In this document: positions 14,543 through 19,851 of the stretch, piece after piece | Layout of the letters: the number at the start of each line of letters is the position of its first letter | Numbering within the stretch: position 1 is the first letter of the stretch | Source of the DNA: DASRHK01 sp035650495 | Lineage (GTDB): Bacteria > Pseudomonadota > Gammaproteobacteria > Nevskiales > Nevskiaceae | Length of the DNA: 19,851 nt | Direction: 5' to 3' | Assembly: GCA_035650495.1 (NCBI GenBank) | Contig: DASRHK010000035.1 | Location: 1-19,851 of the forward strand | The notes under the pieces: model-generated | What the model was told of the DNA's origin: nothing | The model's database searches: none | The model's input: the letters and a program-made list of their open reading frames with translations, nothing else | Position numbers and translations under genes: made by a program

Positions 14543-15162
14543 CGCGCTGCGATCCAGCTCGCGGTCGTGTCGAGCAGCTCCGCAAGAACTTCAGCCGCCT
14601 TGCGTCCACTGCGCGCGGGCACCTTGAACGAGTGATCGGCGTCGTCGAAGAGCTTCAGCGTCGCACCGCTCCCGAGCTTTCCGATCAAGGGCCGCAGCAA
14701 ATCGAGCTGCGCGAATTCGTCGCGCGTGCCTTGCAGGAACAGCATCGGGATCTTCACACTCGACAGATGCGCTGCGCGATCCGTCGACGGCTTGCCCGGC
14801 GGATGCAGCGGAAAGCCGAGGAACACGAGGCCGCGCACGCCGGGGAGCGGCGACTCGGCCTGCGCTTGCGACGTCATGCGCCCGCCGAACGATTTGCCGC
14901 CGGCGAGCAGCGGCACGTTGGGGAATGTTCTCGCGGCTTCCGCGACAGCCTCGCGCACGGCGGCTTGCGCGATGGCCGGTGAGTCGACGCGCTTGGAGCC
15001 GCGCTCCATGTACGGGAAGTTGTAGCGCAGCGTCGCGATGCCGCGTTCGGCGAGTCCTTTTGCAACCGCGGTCATGAACGGATGATTCATGCCCGCGCCC
15101 GCGCCATGCGCGAGCACGTAGACCGCCTTCGGGTTCGCGGGTCCCTCGACGAGGACGTTCAC
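14539..15162 (-). CDS. Alpha/beta hydrolase of the TEX30/KANL3-like family
   Basis: A 207-residue serine-hydrolase-fold protein. 'VYVLAHGAGAGMNHPFM' (about residues 14-30) forms the oxyanion region, and 'RYNFPYMERGSKR' (46-58) is typical of the TEX30/KANL3-like group. The predicted triad is complete: Ser91 in 'GGKSFGGRM', Asp148 in 'GTRDEF' and His177 in 'DADHSFK'. No signal peptide is seen, so it should be cytosolic. The substrate is unknown; family members are described only as predicted hydrolases. The start is GTG 15162, which overlaps the TGA of the DUF72 gene (GTGA); the frame open further upstream is out-of-frame DUF72 coding sequence. It is probably co-translated with DUF72. Confidence 0.9.
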   Translation of the reverse strand: MNVLVEGPANPKAVYVLAHGAGAGMNHPFMTAVAKGLAERGIATLRYNFPYMERGSKRVDSPAIAQAAVREAVAEAARTFPNVPLLAGGKSFGGRMTSQAQAESPLPGVRGLVFLGFPLHPPGKPSTDRAAHLSSVKIPMLFLQGTRDEFAQLDLLRPLIGKLGSGATLKLFDDADHSFKVPARSGRKAAEVLAELLDTTASWIAAR

Positions 15163-15866
15163 GGCGCGAAGCGCATCAATGTCTGCGCGTAGGCGGGCGC
15201 CGTCGGCTCGTGCATGAAGTAAACGCAGATCTCTTTCCAGCCCGTCGCGGCGAGACGATCGGCCCAGGCTTTGAGATCCTCGTCGGAATAGTTCTCGAGG
15301 CGCAGACGCACGTAGCCCCACGGCGCGGTCTCGACGAGCGCCGGCGCCGATCCATCCTCGCGCTCGGAGAAGCACAGCGACGCGCCGACGGATCGCAGAG
15401 CGTCGTAGGTGTCGTCGCCGAACCATTCGTCATTGCGGAATTCGAACGCGGCGCGATGATCGGCCGGAAGCACCTTCAGGAAATCGACGAGGCGGGGGAG
15501 GTCCTTCTTGAGATTCGGCGGCAGCTGGAACAACACCGGGCCGCGCTTGTCACCGAGTGCCGCGAGCTGCTGGTAGAGGAACGCGACCGACTCGTGCGCG
15601 CCCGGCGGCTTCAAGCGCGAAAGATGCGTGATGCGTCGCGACGCCTTGATCGCGAATCGGAACGTGTCGGGCGTGCACTTCACCCAGTTCTCGAGCATCG
15701 CCGTCTTGGGCATCTGATAGAAGGTGTTGTTGATCTCCACCGTCGGCAGACGCTCGGAATAGAACTTGAGCATGCCCTCGGGCTTCATGTCGTCCGGATA
15801 GAACGGGCCCTTCCATTCCTTGAACGAGTAGCCGCTGGCACCGGCGTTGATGCGTCGAGCAGTCAT
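15159..15866 (-). CDS. DUF72 family protein (YecE-like, TIM-barrel)
   Basis: A 235-residue member of DUF72. The family signature is clear: 'INAGASGYSFKEWKGPFYP' at the N-terminus, 'FYSERLPTVEINNTFYQMP' (about residues 35-53), 'FRFAIKASRRITHL', 'GPVLFQLPPNLKKD' and 'HRAAFEFRNDEWF'. The fold is a TIM barrel and the function is not established; a nucleic-acid or metal-related role has been proposed for the family but not shown. ATG 15866 is chosen because it gives the usual N-terminus and has GGGA upstream; ATG 15878 would overlap the divergent ligD start. Only 10 bases separate this start from that of ligD, so each promoter must lie inside the other gene. It overlaps the hydrolase gene at the 3' end. 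Confidence 0.93.
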   Translation of the reverse strand: MTARRINAGASGYSFKEWKGPFYPDDMKPEGMLKFYSERLPTVEINNTFYQMPKTAMLENWVKCTPDTFRFAIKASRRITHLSRLKPPGAHESVAFLYQQLAALGDKRGPVLFQLPPNLKKDLPRLVDFLKVLPADHRAAFEFRNDEWFGDDTYDALRSVGASLCFSEREDGSAPALVETAPWGYVRLRLENYSDEDLKAWADRLAATGWKEICVYFMHEPTAPAYAQTLMRFAP

Positions 15867-15876
15867 AATTCCCGTC

Positions 15877-18609
15877 ATGGCGACGAAAGATCAGCTTCGC
15901 GAATACTCCGCGAAACGCAGCTTCAAAGCCACTCCGGAGCCGCCGGCGAAGGTGAGCGCGCTCGACAGCGGACCGCTGATGTTCGTCATCCAACAGCACG
16001 CCGCGACGCGCCTGCACTACGACTTCCGCCTCGAATGCGACGGCGTGCTCAAGTCGTGGGCCGTGCCGAAAGGCCCGTCGCTCGATCCGCAGGACAAGCG
16101 CATGGCGGTGCCGACGGAGGATCATCCGTACGATTACGGCTCCTTCGAAGGCATCATCCCGCCGAAGCAGTACGGCGCCGGCGAAGTGATCGTCTGGGAT
16201 TGCGGCGTCTACTCGCCCGACGAAGAGGGACTGTTCTTCCACGATCGCGAAGCCGCGGAGAAACAGGTCCGCGACGGTCTCGCCAAGGGCAAGCTCTCGA
16301 TCCAGCTGCGCGGCGAGAAGGTGAAAGGCTCGTTCGCGCTGGTGCGCACGAAAGATCCGAAGGCGTGGCTCTTGATCAAGCACAAGGATCGCTTCGTCAC
16401 GACCGAAGACGTGATCGCCAAGCATCGATCGGTGCTGTCGAGCATCGCCGTCGACGAGATGAAGTTCGCCCCGGTGCATCGCATGCCGGCGACGAATCTG
16501 GTGCCGGCCGGACGTGCGGAGCCGCTGCCGAAAGCGCTATTGCCGATGCACGCGGAGATCGCCGACAAGCCCTTCAACGATCCGAGCTGGATGTGGGAGC
16601 CCAAGCTCGACGGCTATCGCGTGCTCGCGTTCGTCGATGAAAGCGGTGCGAAGCTGAAGTCGCGACGTGGACTCGATCTGTCGGCTTCGTTCCCGAAATT
16701 GTGCGCAGAGCTCGCACAAAACAATCCCGCCGGCACGATCCTCGATGGCGAGATCGTCGCCTTCGACGCTGCCGGCAAGCCGTCCTTCAACGCGCTGCAG
16801 AATCGCGTGCAGCTGAAGCACGAGCGCGAGATCGCCGCCGCGGATCGCGAATCGCCGGTCGTCTATTACTGCTTCGATCAGCTGTTCTTCGCCGGCATCG
16901 ATCTGCGCGGCCGGCCATATCGCGATCGGCGCCGCTATCTCGCGCAGTGCCTGCTGCCGTCGCCGCTCGTGCAGCTCGTGCATGTGAGCGACGACGGTGT
17001 GGAGCTCAACAAGGCGGCGATCGCTGCCGGATTCGAGGGCGTCATCGGCAAGCGCAAGGACAGCAGGTACGAGACCGGCAAGCGCGTGTCGTCGTGGGTC
17101 AAGGTCAAGCCCACGCAAACCGCGGACTTCGTCATCGGCGGCTACACGAAAGGCCAGGGCGCGCGCGAGTCGCTGGGCTCGCTCCTCGTCGGCCGGCGAG
17201 AGGGCGACCAGCTGATCTTCGTCACGCACGTCGGCTCCGGCTTCGACGACAAGACGCTGGCCAAGGTAAAGGGCAAGCTCGAGAAGCTGAAGCGCAAGAC
17301 CTGTCCGTTCGCCGAGAAGCCGGAGCTGCACGATCCCACGACCTGGGTCGAGCCCGAGCTCGTCGCCGAATTGAAATTCCACAGCTGGACCGAGGACGGC
17401 CACCTGCGCGCGCCGGTGTTCGTGCGATTGCGCGACGACGTGGACCTTCGGGACGTTTCGTCATCCCCGCGAAGGCGGGGATCCAGTTTTGCCTCTGCTG
17501 TGCCGAAAGAAGAACTGGGCTCCCGCCTTCGCGGGAGCGGCGAAGTGGAGGACGTCCTCGCCCAGCTCGACAACCGCGCGAAGAACTTCACGCTCGCGGT
17601 CGGAGCGCACTCGATCAAGCTGACCAATCTCGATCGTGTCTACTGGCCGGCGAATCCCGCCGTGCAGCAGCCGGCGATCACCAAGCGCGACTTGCTGCGC
17701 TACTTCGCGCAGGTGTCGCCGCACATCATCCGCCATCTGGAAGACCGGCCCCTGACGATGATCCGCATGCCCGATGGGATCACCAAGCAGCGCTTCTTCC
17801 AGAAGCATTGGGAACAGAGCAAGCCCGACTTCGTCGACACGATCACCGTGTTCTCCGAGCACAACGACGAGAGCGGCGAGTATCTCGTGTGCAACAACCT
17901 GCCGACGCTGCTGTGGCTCGCACAGTCGGGCACGCTCGAGTTCCACATCTGGCACTCGCGCAGCAAGCTCGACAAGGATTCGCCGATCACCGCCACCGAC
18001 TTCGCGACGTCGACGCAGTCGCTCGAGGAGTCGATCCTCAACTATCCCGATTACGTCGTGTTCGACATCGATCCGTACATCTATTCGGGCGAAGAGAAAC
18101 CCGGCGACGAGCCCGAGCTCAACACGGTCGCGTTCGAGAAGGGCAAGGAAGTCGCGTTCTGGCTGCGTGAGCTGCTCAACACGATGCAGCTCGAGCCGAT
18201 CGTGAAGACCTCCGGCAAGACGGGCCTGCATGTGTTCGTGCCGATCAAGCGCACGATCGATTTCGACGCTGCCCGCCACGTGTCGGAGCTGGTCGGCCGC
18301 CATCTGATGCGCCTGCATCCGAAGGACATCACGATGGAATGGAGCATCCCCAAGCGCACCGGCAAGATTTTCATGGACTACAACATGAACGTGCGCGGCA
18401 AGACGCTGAACGTCGCCTATTCGCCGCGCGGCGTGGCGGGCGCGCCGGTGTCCATGCCTTTGACTTGGGACGAATTAGCGGGTGCGCACCCGCTCGACTA
18501 TCGCATGAACAATGTGCCGCAACGCTTGAAAAAGACAGGAGATTGCTGGCAGGATGCGCTGAAGCGGAAGCAAAGCCTCGAGGCCGCGTTGAAAGCCGGC
18601 AAGGCCTAG
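15877..18609 (+). CDS. ligD: Multifunctional ATP-dependent DNA ligase D (phosphoesterase-ligase-polymerase)
   Basis: A 910-residue LigD that processes and seals double-strand breaks with Ku. Three domains run in the Pseudomonas order. The 3'-phosphoesterase (about residues 1-180) has His41, His47 and Asp49 in 'QQHAATRLHYDFRLE' and His83. The ligase (about 215-525) has nucleophile Lys243 in 'EPKLDGYR', plus 'DGEIVAFD', 'FEGVIGKR' and 'WVKVKP'. The AEP-type polymerase (about 570-890) has Asp730 and Asp732 in 'VVFDIDP', 'KTSGKTGLHVFVPI' and Asp834 in 'IFMDYNMN'. All expected catalytic residues are present. The linker at about 529-555 is encoded by a dispersed double-hairpin repeat inserted in frame, and the protein is about 70 residues longer than P. 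aeruginosa LigD. ATG 15877 fits the family N-terminus; its ribosome site is poor. Confidence 0.97.
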   Translation: MATKDQLREYSAKRSFKATPEPPAKVSALDSGPLMFVIQQHAATRLHYDFRLECDGVLKSWAVPKGPSLDPQDKRMAVPTEDHPYDYGSFEGIIPPKQYGAGEVIVWDCGVYSPDEEGLFFHDREAAEKQVRDGLAKGKLSIQLRGEKVKGSFALVRTKDPKAWLLIKHKDRFVTTEDVIAKHRSVLSSIAVDEMKFAPVHRMPATNLVPAGRAEPLPKALLPMHAEIADKPFNDPSWMWEPKLDGYRVLAFVDESGAKLKSRRGLDLSASFPKLCAELAQNNPAGTILDGEIVAFDAAGKPSFNALQNRVQLKHEREIAAADRESPVVYYCFDQLFFAGIDLRGRPYRDRRRYLAQCLLPSPLVQLVHVSDDGVELNKAAIAAGFEGVIGKRKDSRYETGKRVSSWVKVKPTQTADFVIGGYTKGQGARESLGSLLVGRREGDQLIFVTHVGSGFDDKTLAKVKGKLEKLKRKTCPFAEKPELHDPTTWVEPELVAELKFHSWTEDGHLRAPVFVRLRDDVDLRDVSSSPRRRGSSFASAVPKEELGSRLRGSGEVEDVLAQLDNRAKNFTLAVGAHSIKLTNLDRVYWPANPAVQQPAITKRDLLRYFAQVSPHIIRHLEDRPLTMIRMPDGITKQRFFQKHWEQSKPDFVDTITVFSEHNDESGEYLVCNNLPTLLWLAQSGTLEFHIWHSRSKLDKDSPITATDFATSTQSLEESILNYPDYVVFDIDPYIYSGEEKPGDEPELNTVAFEKGKEVAFWLRELLNTMQLEPIVKTSGKTGLHVFVPIKRTIDFDAARHVSELVGRHLMRLHPKDITMEWSIPKRTGKIFMDYNMNVRGKTLNVAYSPRGVAGAPVSMPLTWDELAGAHPLDYRMNNVPQRLKKTGDCWQDALKRKQSLEAALKAGKA
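17459..17540. repeat. Double-hairpin dispersed repeat, copy A, inside ligD
   Basis: Two 8-bp-stem hairpins form the ends: ATCCCCGC/GCGGGGAT (17463-17482, loop GAAG) and GCTCCCGC/GCGGGAGC (17519-17538, loop CTTC). Between them CCAGTT (17483-17488) pairs with AACTGG (17513-17518). The whole element is an imperfect inverted repeat of about 26 bases per arm. It is read in frame by ligD (residues 529-555), where it gives the Arg/Ser-rich linker 'SSPRRRGSS...LGSRLRGSG'. It matches copy B downstream of ku in structure and largely in sequence. Confidence 0.88.
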
Positions 18610-18626
18610 CTCGCGATTCCGCTGTC

Positions 18627-18632
18627 TATAAG
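18627..18632 (+). promoter_or_regulatory. Possible -10 box for ku
   Basis: TATAAG lies 22 bases before the ku start in the 45-base ligD-ku gap. No good -35 hexamer is found, because the matching position lies in the end of ligD. If it is real, ku could be transcribed on its own as well as from ligD. Confidence 0.25.
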
Positions 18633-18654
18633 AGCGTCACTCGAGGAGTCGGTC

Positions 18655-19554
18655 ATGGCCGCACGTTCCATCGCTTCGCTCACGGTTTCCTTCGGGCTCG
18701 TGTCGATCCCGGTCAAGCTCTATTCGGCGACCGAGGCGTCACGGCAGATCTCCTTCAACCTGCTGCACAAGACCTGCGGCTCGCGGCTGCGCCAGCAGTA
18801 CTTCTGCATCAAGGAAGACGTGCCGGTCCCGCGCGACGAGATGGTGAAGGGCTACGAATTCGCCAAGGATCAGTACGTGATGTTCTCGCCGGAGGAGCTC
18901 AAGGCGATGGAAGAGGCGGGCACGCACGCCGCCGACATCGACGAGTTCGTGCCGCTCGAGAAGGTCGATCCGGTCTACTTCGACAAGGCCTACTACCTCG
19001 CGCCCGACAAGGGCGGCGCCAAGCCCTACGCGCTGTTCCAGAAAGCCCTGCTCGAATCGAATCGCTGCGCCATCGGCCGCTGGGCCGCGCGCGGCAAGCA
19101 GTACATCGTGATGATCCGGCCCGTTGCCAACGGGCTCGTGATGCAGCAGCTGCTCTACGCCGACGAAGTGCGCTCGATCGGCGAGATCGACATCCCGAAG
19201 ATCGAAGTGAAGGCCACCGAGCTCAAGCTCGCGCACAAGCTGATCGAGCAGCAGTCGACCGACAAGTTTGATCCGACGCAGTACAAGGACGAGGTGCGCG
19301 AGCGCGTCGAGAAGGCGATCGAGCAGAAGGTCGAAGGCCACGAGATCACCATGGCGGAAGAGCCCGCCGGCACCGGCGCACAGGTCATCGACCTCATGGA
19401 AGCGCTGCGCGCGAGCCTCGAGAAGAAGGGCGGCGGCAAGCGCGTCGCCGAGGCGGCCAAGGAAGAGCACGTCGAGACGCCGGTGGTGGCGCGCAAGCCT
19501 GCGAAGCGCGCGACGGCCGAGCATCACGCGCCCCGGAAAAGAAAATCCTCGTGA
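18655..19554 (+). CDS. ku: Ku, DNA end-binding protein of bacterial non-homologous end joining
   Basis: A 299-residue bacterial Ku. The homodimer encircles broken DNA ends and recruits LigD. The N-terminus 'MAARSIASLTVSFGLVSIPVKLYSAT' and the following 'ISFNLLHKTCGSRLRQQYFC' are diagnostic, and the core bridge-and-barrel domain runs to about residue 195 ('LRQQ' to 'DIPKIEVKATEL'). Residues 200-245 form the conserved C-terminal 'L...LIEQQSTDKFDPTQYKDEVRERV' segment that contacts LigD. The tail (about 260-299) is Lys/Arg/Ala-rich and unordered, as in extended Ku proteins that bind DNA through this tail. ATG 18655 has GAGGAG at 18643-18648. The gene lies 45 bases after ligD on the same strand, so the two form one repair unit. 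Copy B of the dispersed repeat begins 3 bases after the stop. Confidence 0.97.
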   Translation: MAARSIASLTVSFGLVSIPVKLYSATEASRQISFNLLHKTCGSRLRQQYFCIKEDVPVPRDEMVKGYEFAKDQYVMFSPEELKAMEEAGTHAADIDEFVPLEKVDPVYFDKAYYLAPDKGGAKPYALFQKALLESNRCAIGRWAARGKQYIVMIRPVANGLVMQQLLYADEVRSIGEIDIPKIEVKATELKLAHKLIEQQSTDKFDPTQYKDEVRERVEKAIEQKVEGHEITMAEEPAGTGAQVIDLMEALRASLEKKGGGKRVAEAAKEEHVETPVVARKPAKRATAEHHAPRKRKSS

Positions 19555-19557
19555 TCT

Positions 19558-19624
19558 CGTCGCTCCCGCGTAGGCGGGAGCCCAGTTCTCTCGAAAACTG
19601 GATTCCCGCCTTCGCGGGAATGAC
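19558..19624. repeat. Double-hairpin dispersed repeat, copy B, after ku
   Basis: This has the same architecture as copy A: hairpin GCTCCCGC/GCGGGAGC (19562-19581, loop GTAG), then CCAGTT (19582-19587) paired with AACTGG (19596-19601), then hairpin ATTCCCGC/GCGGGAAT (19602-19621, loop CTTC). The right hairpin fits the neisserial dRS3 consensus ATTCCC-N8-GGGAAT. It fills the gap between ku and the next gene and could also act as a 3' stabiliser, though no T-run follows. Confidence 0.88.
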
Positions 19625-19633
19625 AATACGAAG

Positions 19634-19851
19634 ATGCATCAGTACGGCGTCCGCGAAGTCGAGAAGATGCTGCGCCTGCCGCGCAGCACGATCCGCGCGC
19701 TGATCGACGCCGGTTTCGTCGCGCCCGCGCGCGGCCCGCGCAACACCTATCTCTTCTCCTTCCAGGACCTGATCATCCTGCGCACCGCGCAGACGCTGGC
19801 GAGCGCGAAAATCCCGGCAAAGCGCATCAACCGATCGCTCAAGGAGCTGCG
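19634..19851 (+). CDS. MerR-like helix-turn-helix protein, 5' part only
   Basis: The reading frame is open from ATG 19634 to the right edge (72 complete codons). The visible N-terminus 'YGVREVEKMLRLPRSTIRALIDAGFVAPARGPRNTYLFSFQDLIILRTAQTLASAKIPAKRINRSLKEL' (residues 4-72, given here as the two parts VEKMLRLPRSTIRALIDAGF and YLFSFQDLIILRTAQTL) has the MerR layout: a helix-turn-helix followed by a wing and an F-x-D-L-hydrophobic-L-R segment. What follows the winged helix is outside the window, so the effector domain is unknown; proteins with this N-terminus often continue into TPR repeats in proteobacteria. It starts 10 bases after repeat copy B with only a weak ribosome site. It may regulate the neighbouring ku-ligD unit, but this is inference from position. 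Confidence 0.75.
   Translation, partial: MHQYGVREVEKMLRLPRSTIRALIDAGFVAPARGPRNTYLFSFQDLIILRTAQTLASAKIPAKRINRSLKEL

Noticed and set aside
15210..16640. A 476-codon plus-strand frame across the DUF72 gene and the start of ligD
   Set aside because: It spans two well-supported genes in a wrong frame and has no recognisable motif.
19394..19639. A minus-strand frame starting 'MHLRIVIPAKAGIQF'
   Set aside because: The 'VIPAKAGIQ' peptide is the translation of repeat copy B, not a gene.

Overview
The window is GC-rich, densely packed bacterial chromosome, most likely from a proteobacterium. A beta- or gammaproteobacterium is the best guess, by inference: there is a DUF2970 gene, a three-domain LigD (phosphoesterase-ligase-polymerase) with Ku, a DUF47/Pit phosphate pair, CCA-encoding tRNA genes, and a dispersed repeat whose reading frames give the familiar 'VIPAKAGIQ' and 'PRRRGSS' peptides. 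No rRNA, phage, transposase or CRISPR array is visible, so lineage cannot be fixed further. No stretch longer than about 230 bases lacks a gene.

Layout. (1) 1-5181: a MexEF/OqxAB-type RND efflux operon on the minus strand. It runs adaptor lipoprotein, inner-membrane pump, small unrecognised lipoprotein, outer-membrane channel (cut by the window edge). A divergent TetR-family repressor (5207-5839) lies across an intergenic region with two similar palindromic operators. (2) 5853-8027, minus: a DUF2970 membrane protein, a c4-like dihaem cytochrome c and a membrane-anchored trihaem cytochrome c, tightly coupled. (3) 8097-8974: a YhhW-type pirin and tRNA-Pro(UGG). (4) 9069-9490: a small secreted cysteine-rich protein with a strong intrinsic terminator. 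(5) 9626-10102: an orphan membrane-anchored protein with an HlyD-like beta domain. (6) 10326-12095: tRNA-Arg(UCU), then a DUF47 regulator and a Pit phosphate transporter. (7) 12198-14542: two overlapping MacB/FtsX-type ABC permease genes with no ATPase gene beside them. (8) 14539-15866, minus: a DUF72 protein and a TEX30/KANL3-type alpha/beta hydrolase. (9) 15877-19554: ligD and ku, the two-component bacterial non-homologous end-joining system, followed by the start of a MerR-like helix-turn-helix gene cut by the right edge.

Genes that work together: the adaptor, pump and channel form one tripartite efflux machine, probably controlled by the TetR protein through the paired operators. DUF47 and Pit form a phosphate uptake unit. 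Ku binds DNA ends and recruits LigD. The cytochromes look like an electron-transfer module without its dehydrogenase. Stop/start overlaps of the GTGA or ATGA type are used repeatedly (271, 7122, 13361, 15160), which indicates translational coupling.

I do not see a clearly new biological system. The most unusual features are a double-hairpin dispersed repeat inserted in frame in the linker of LigD (with a second copy just after ku), a perfect 14-bp inverted repeat between the adaptor and pump genes, a small lipoprotein gene embedded in the pump operon, and a secreted protein with a duplicated C-X6-C-X3-C motif.
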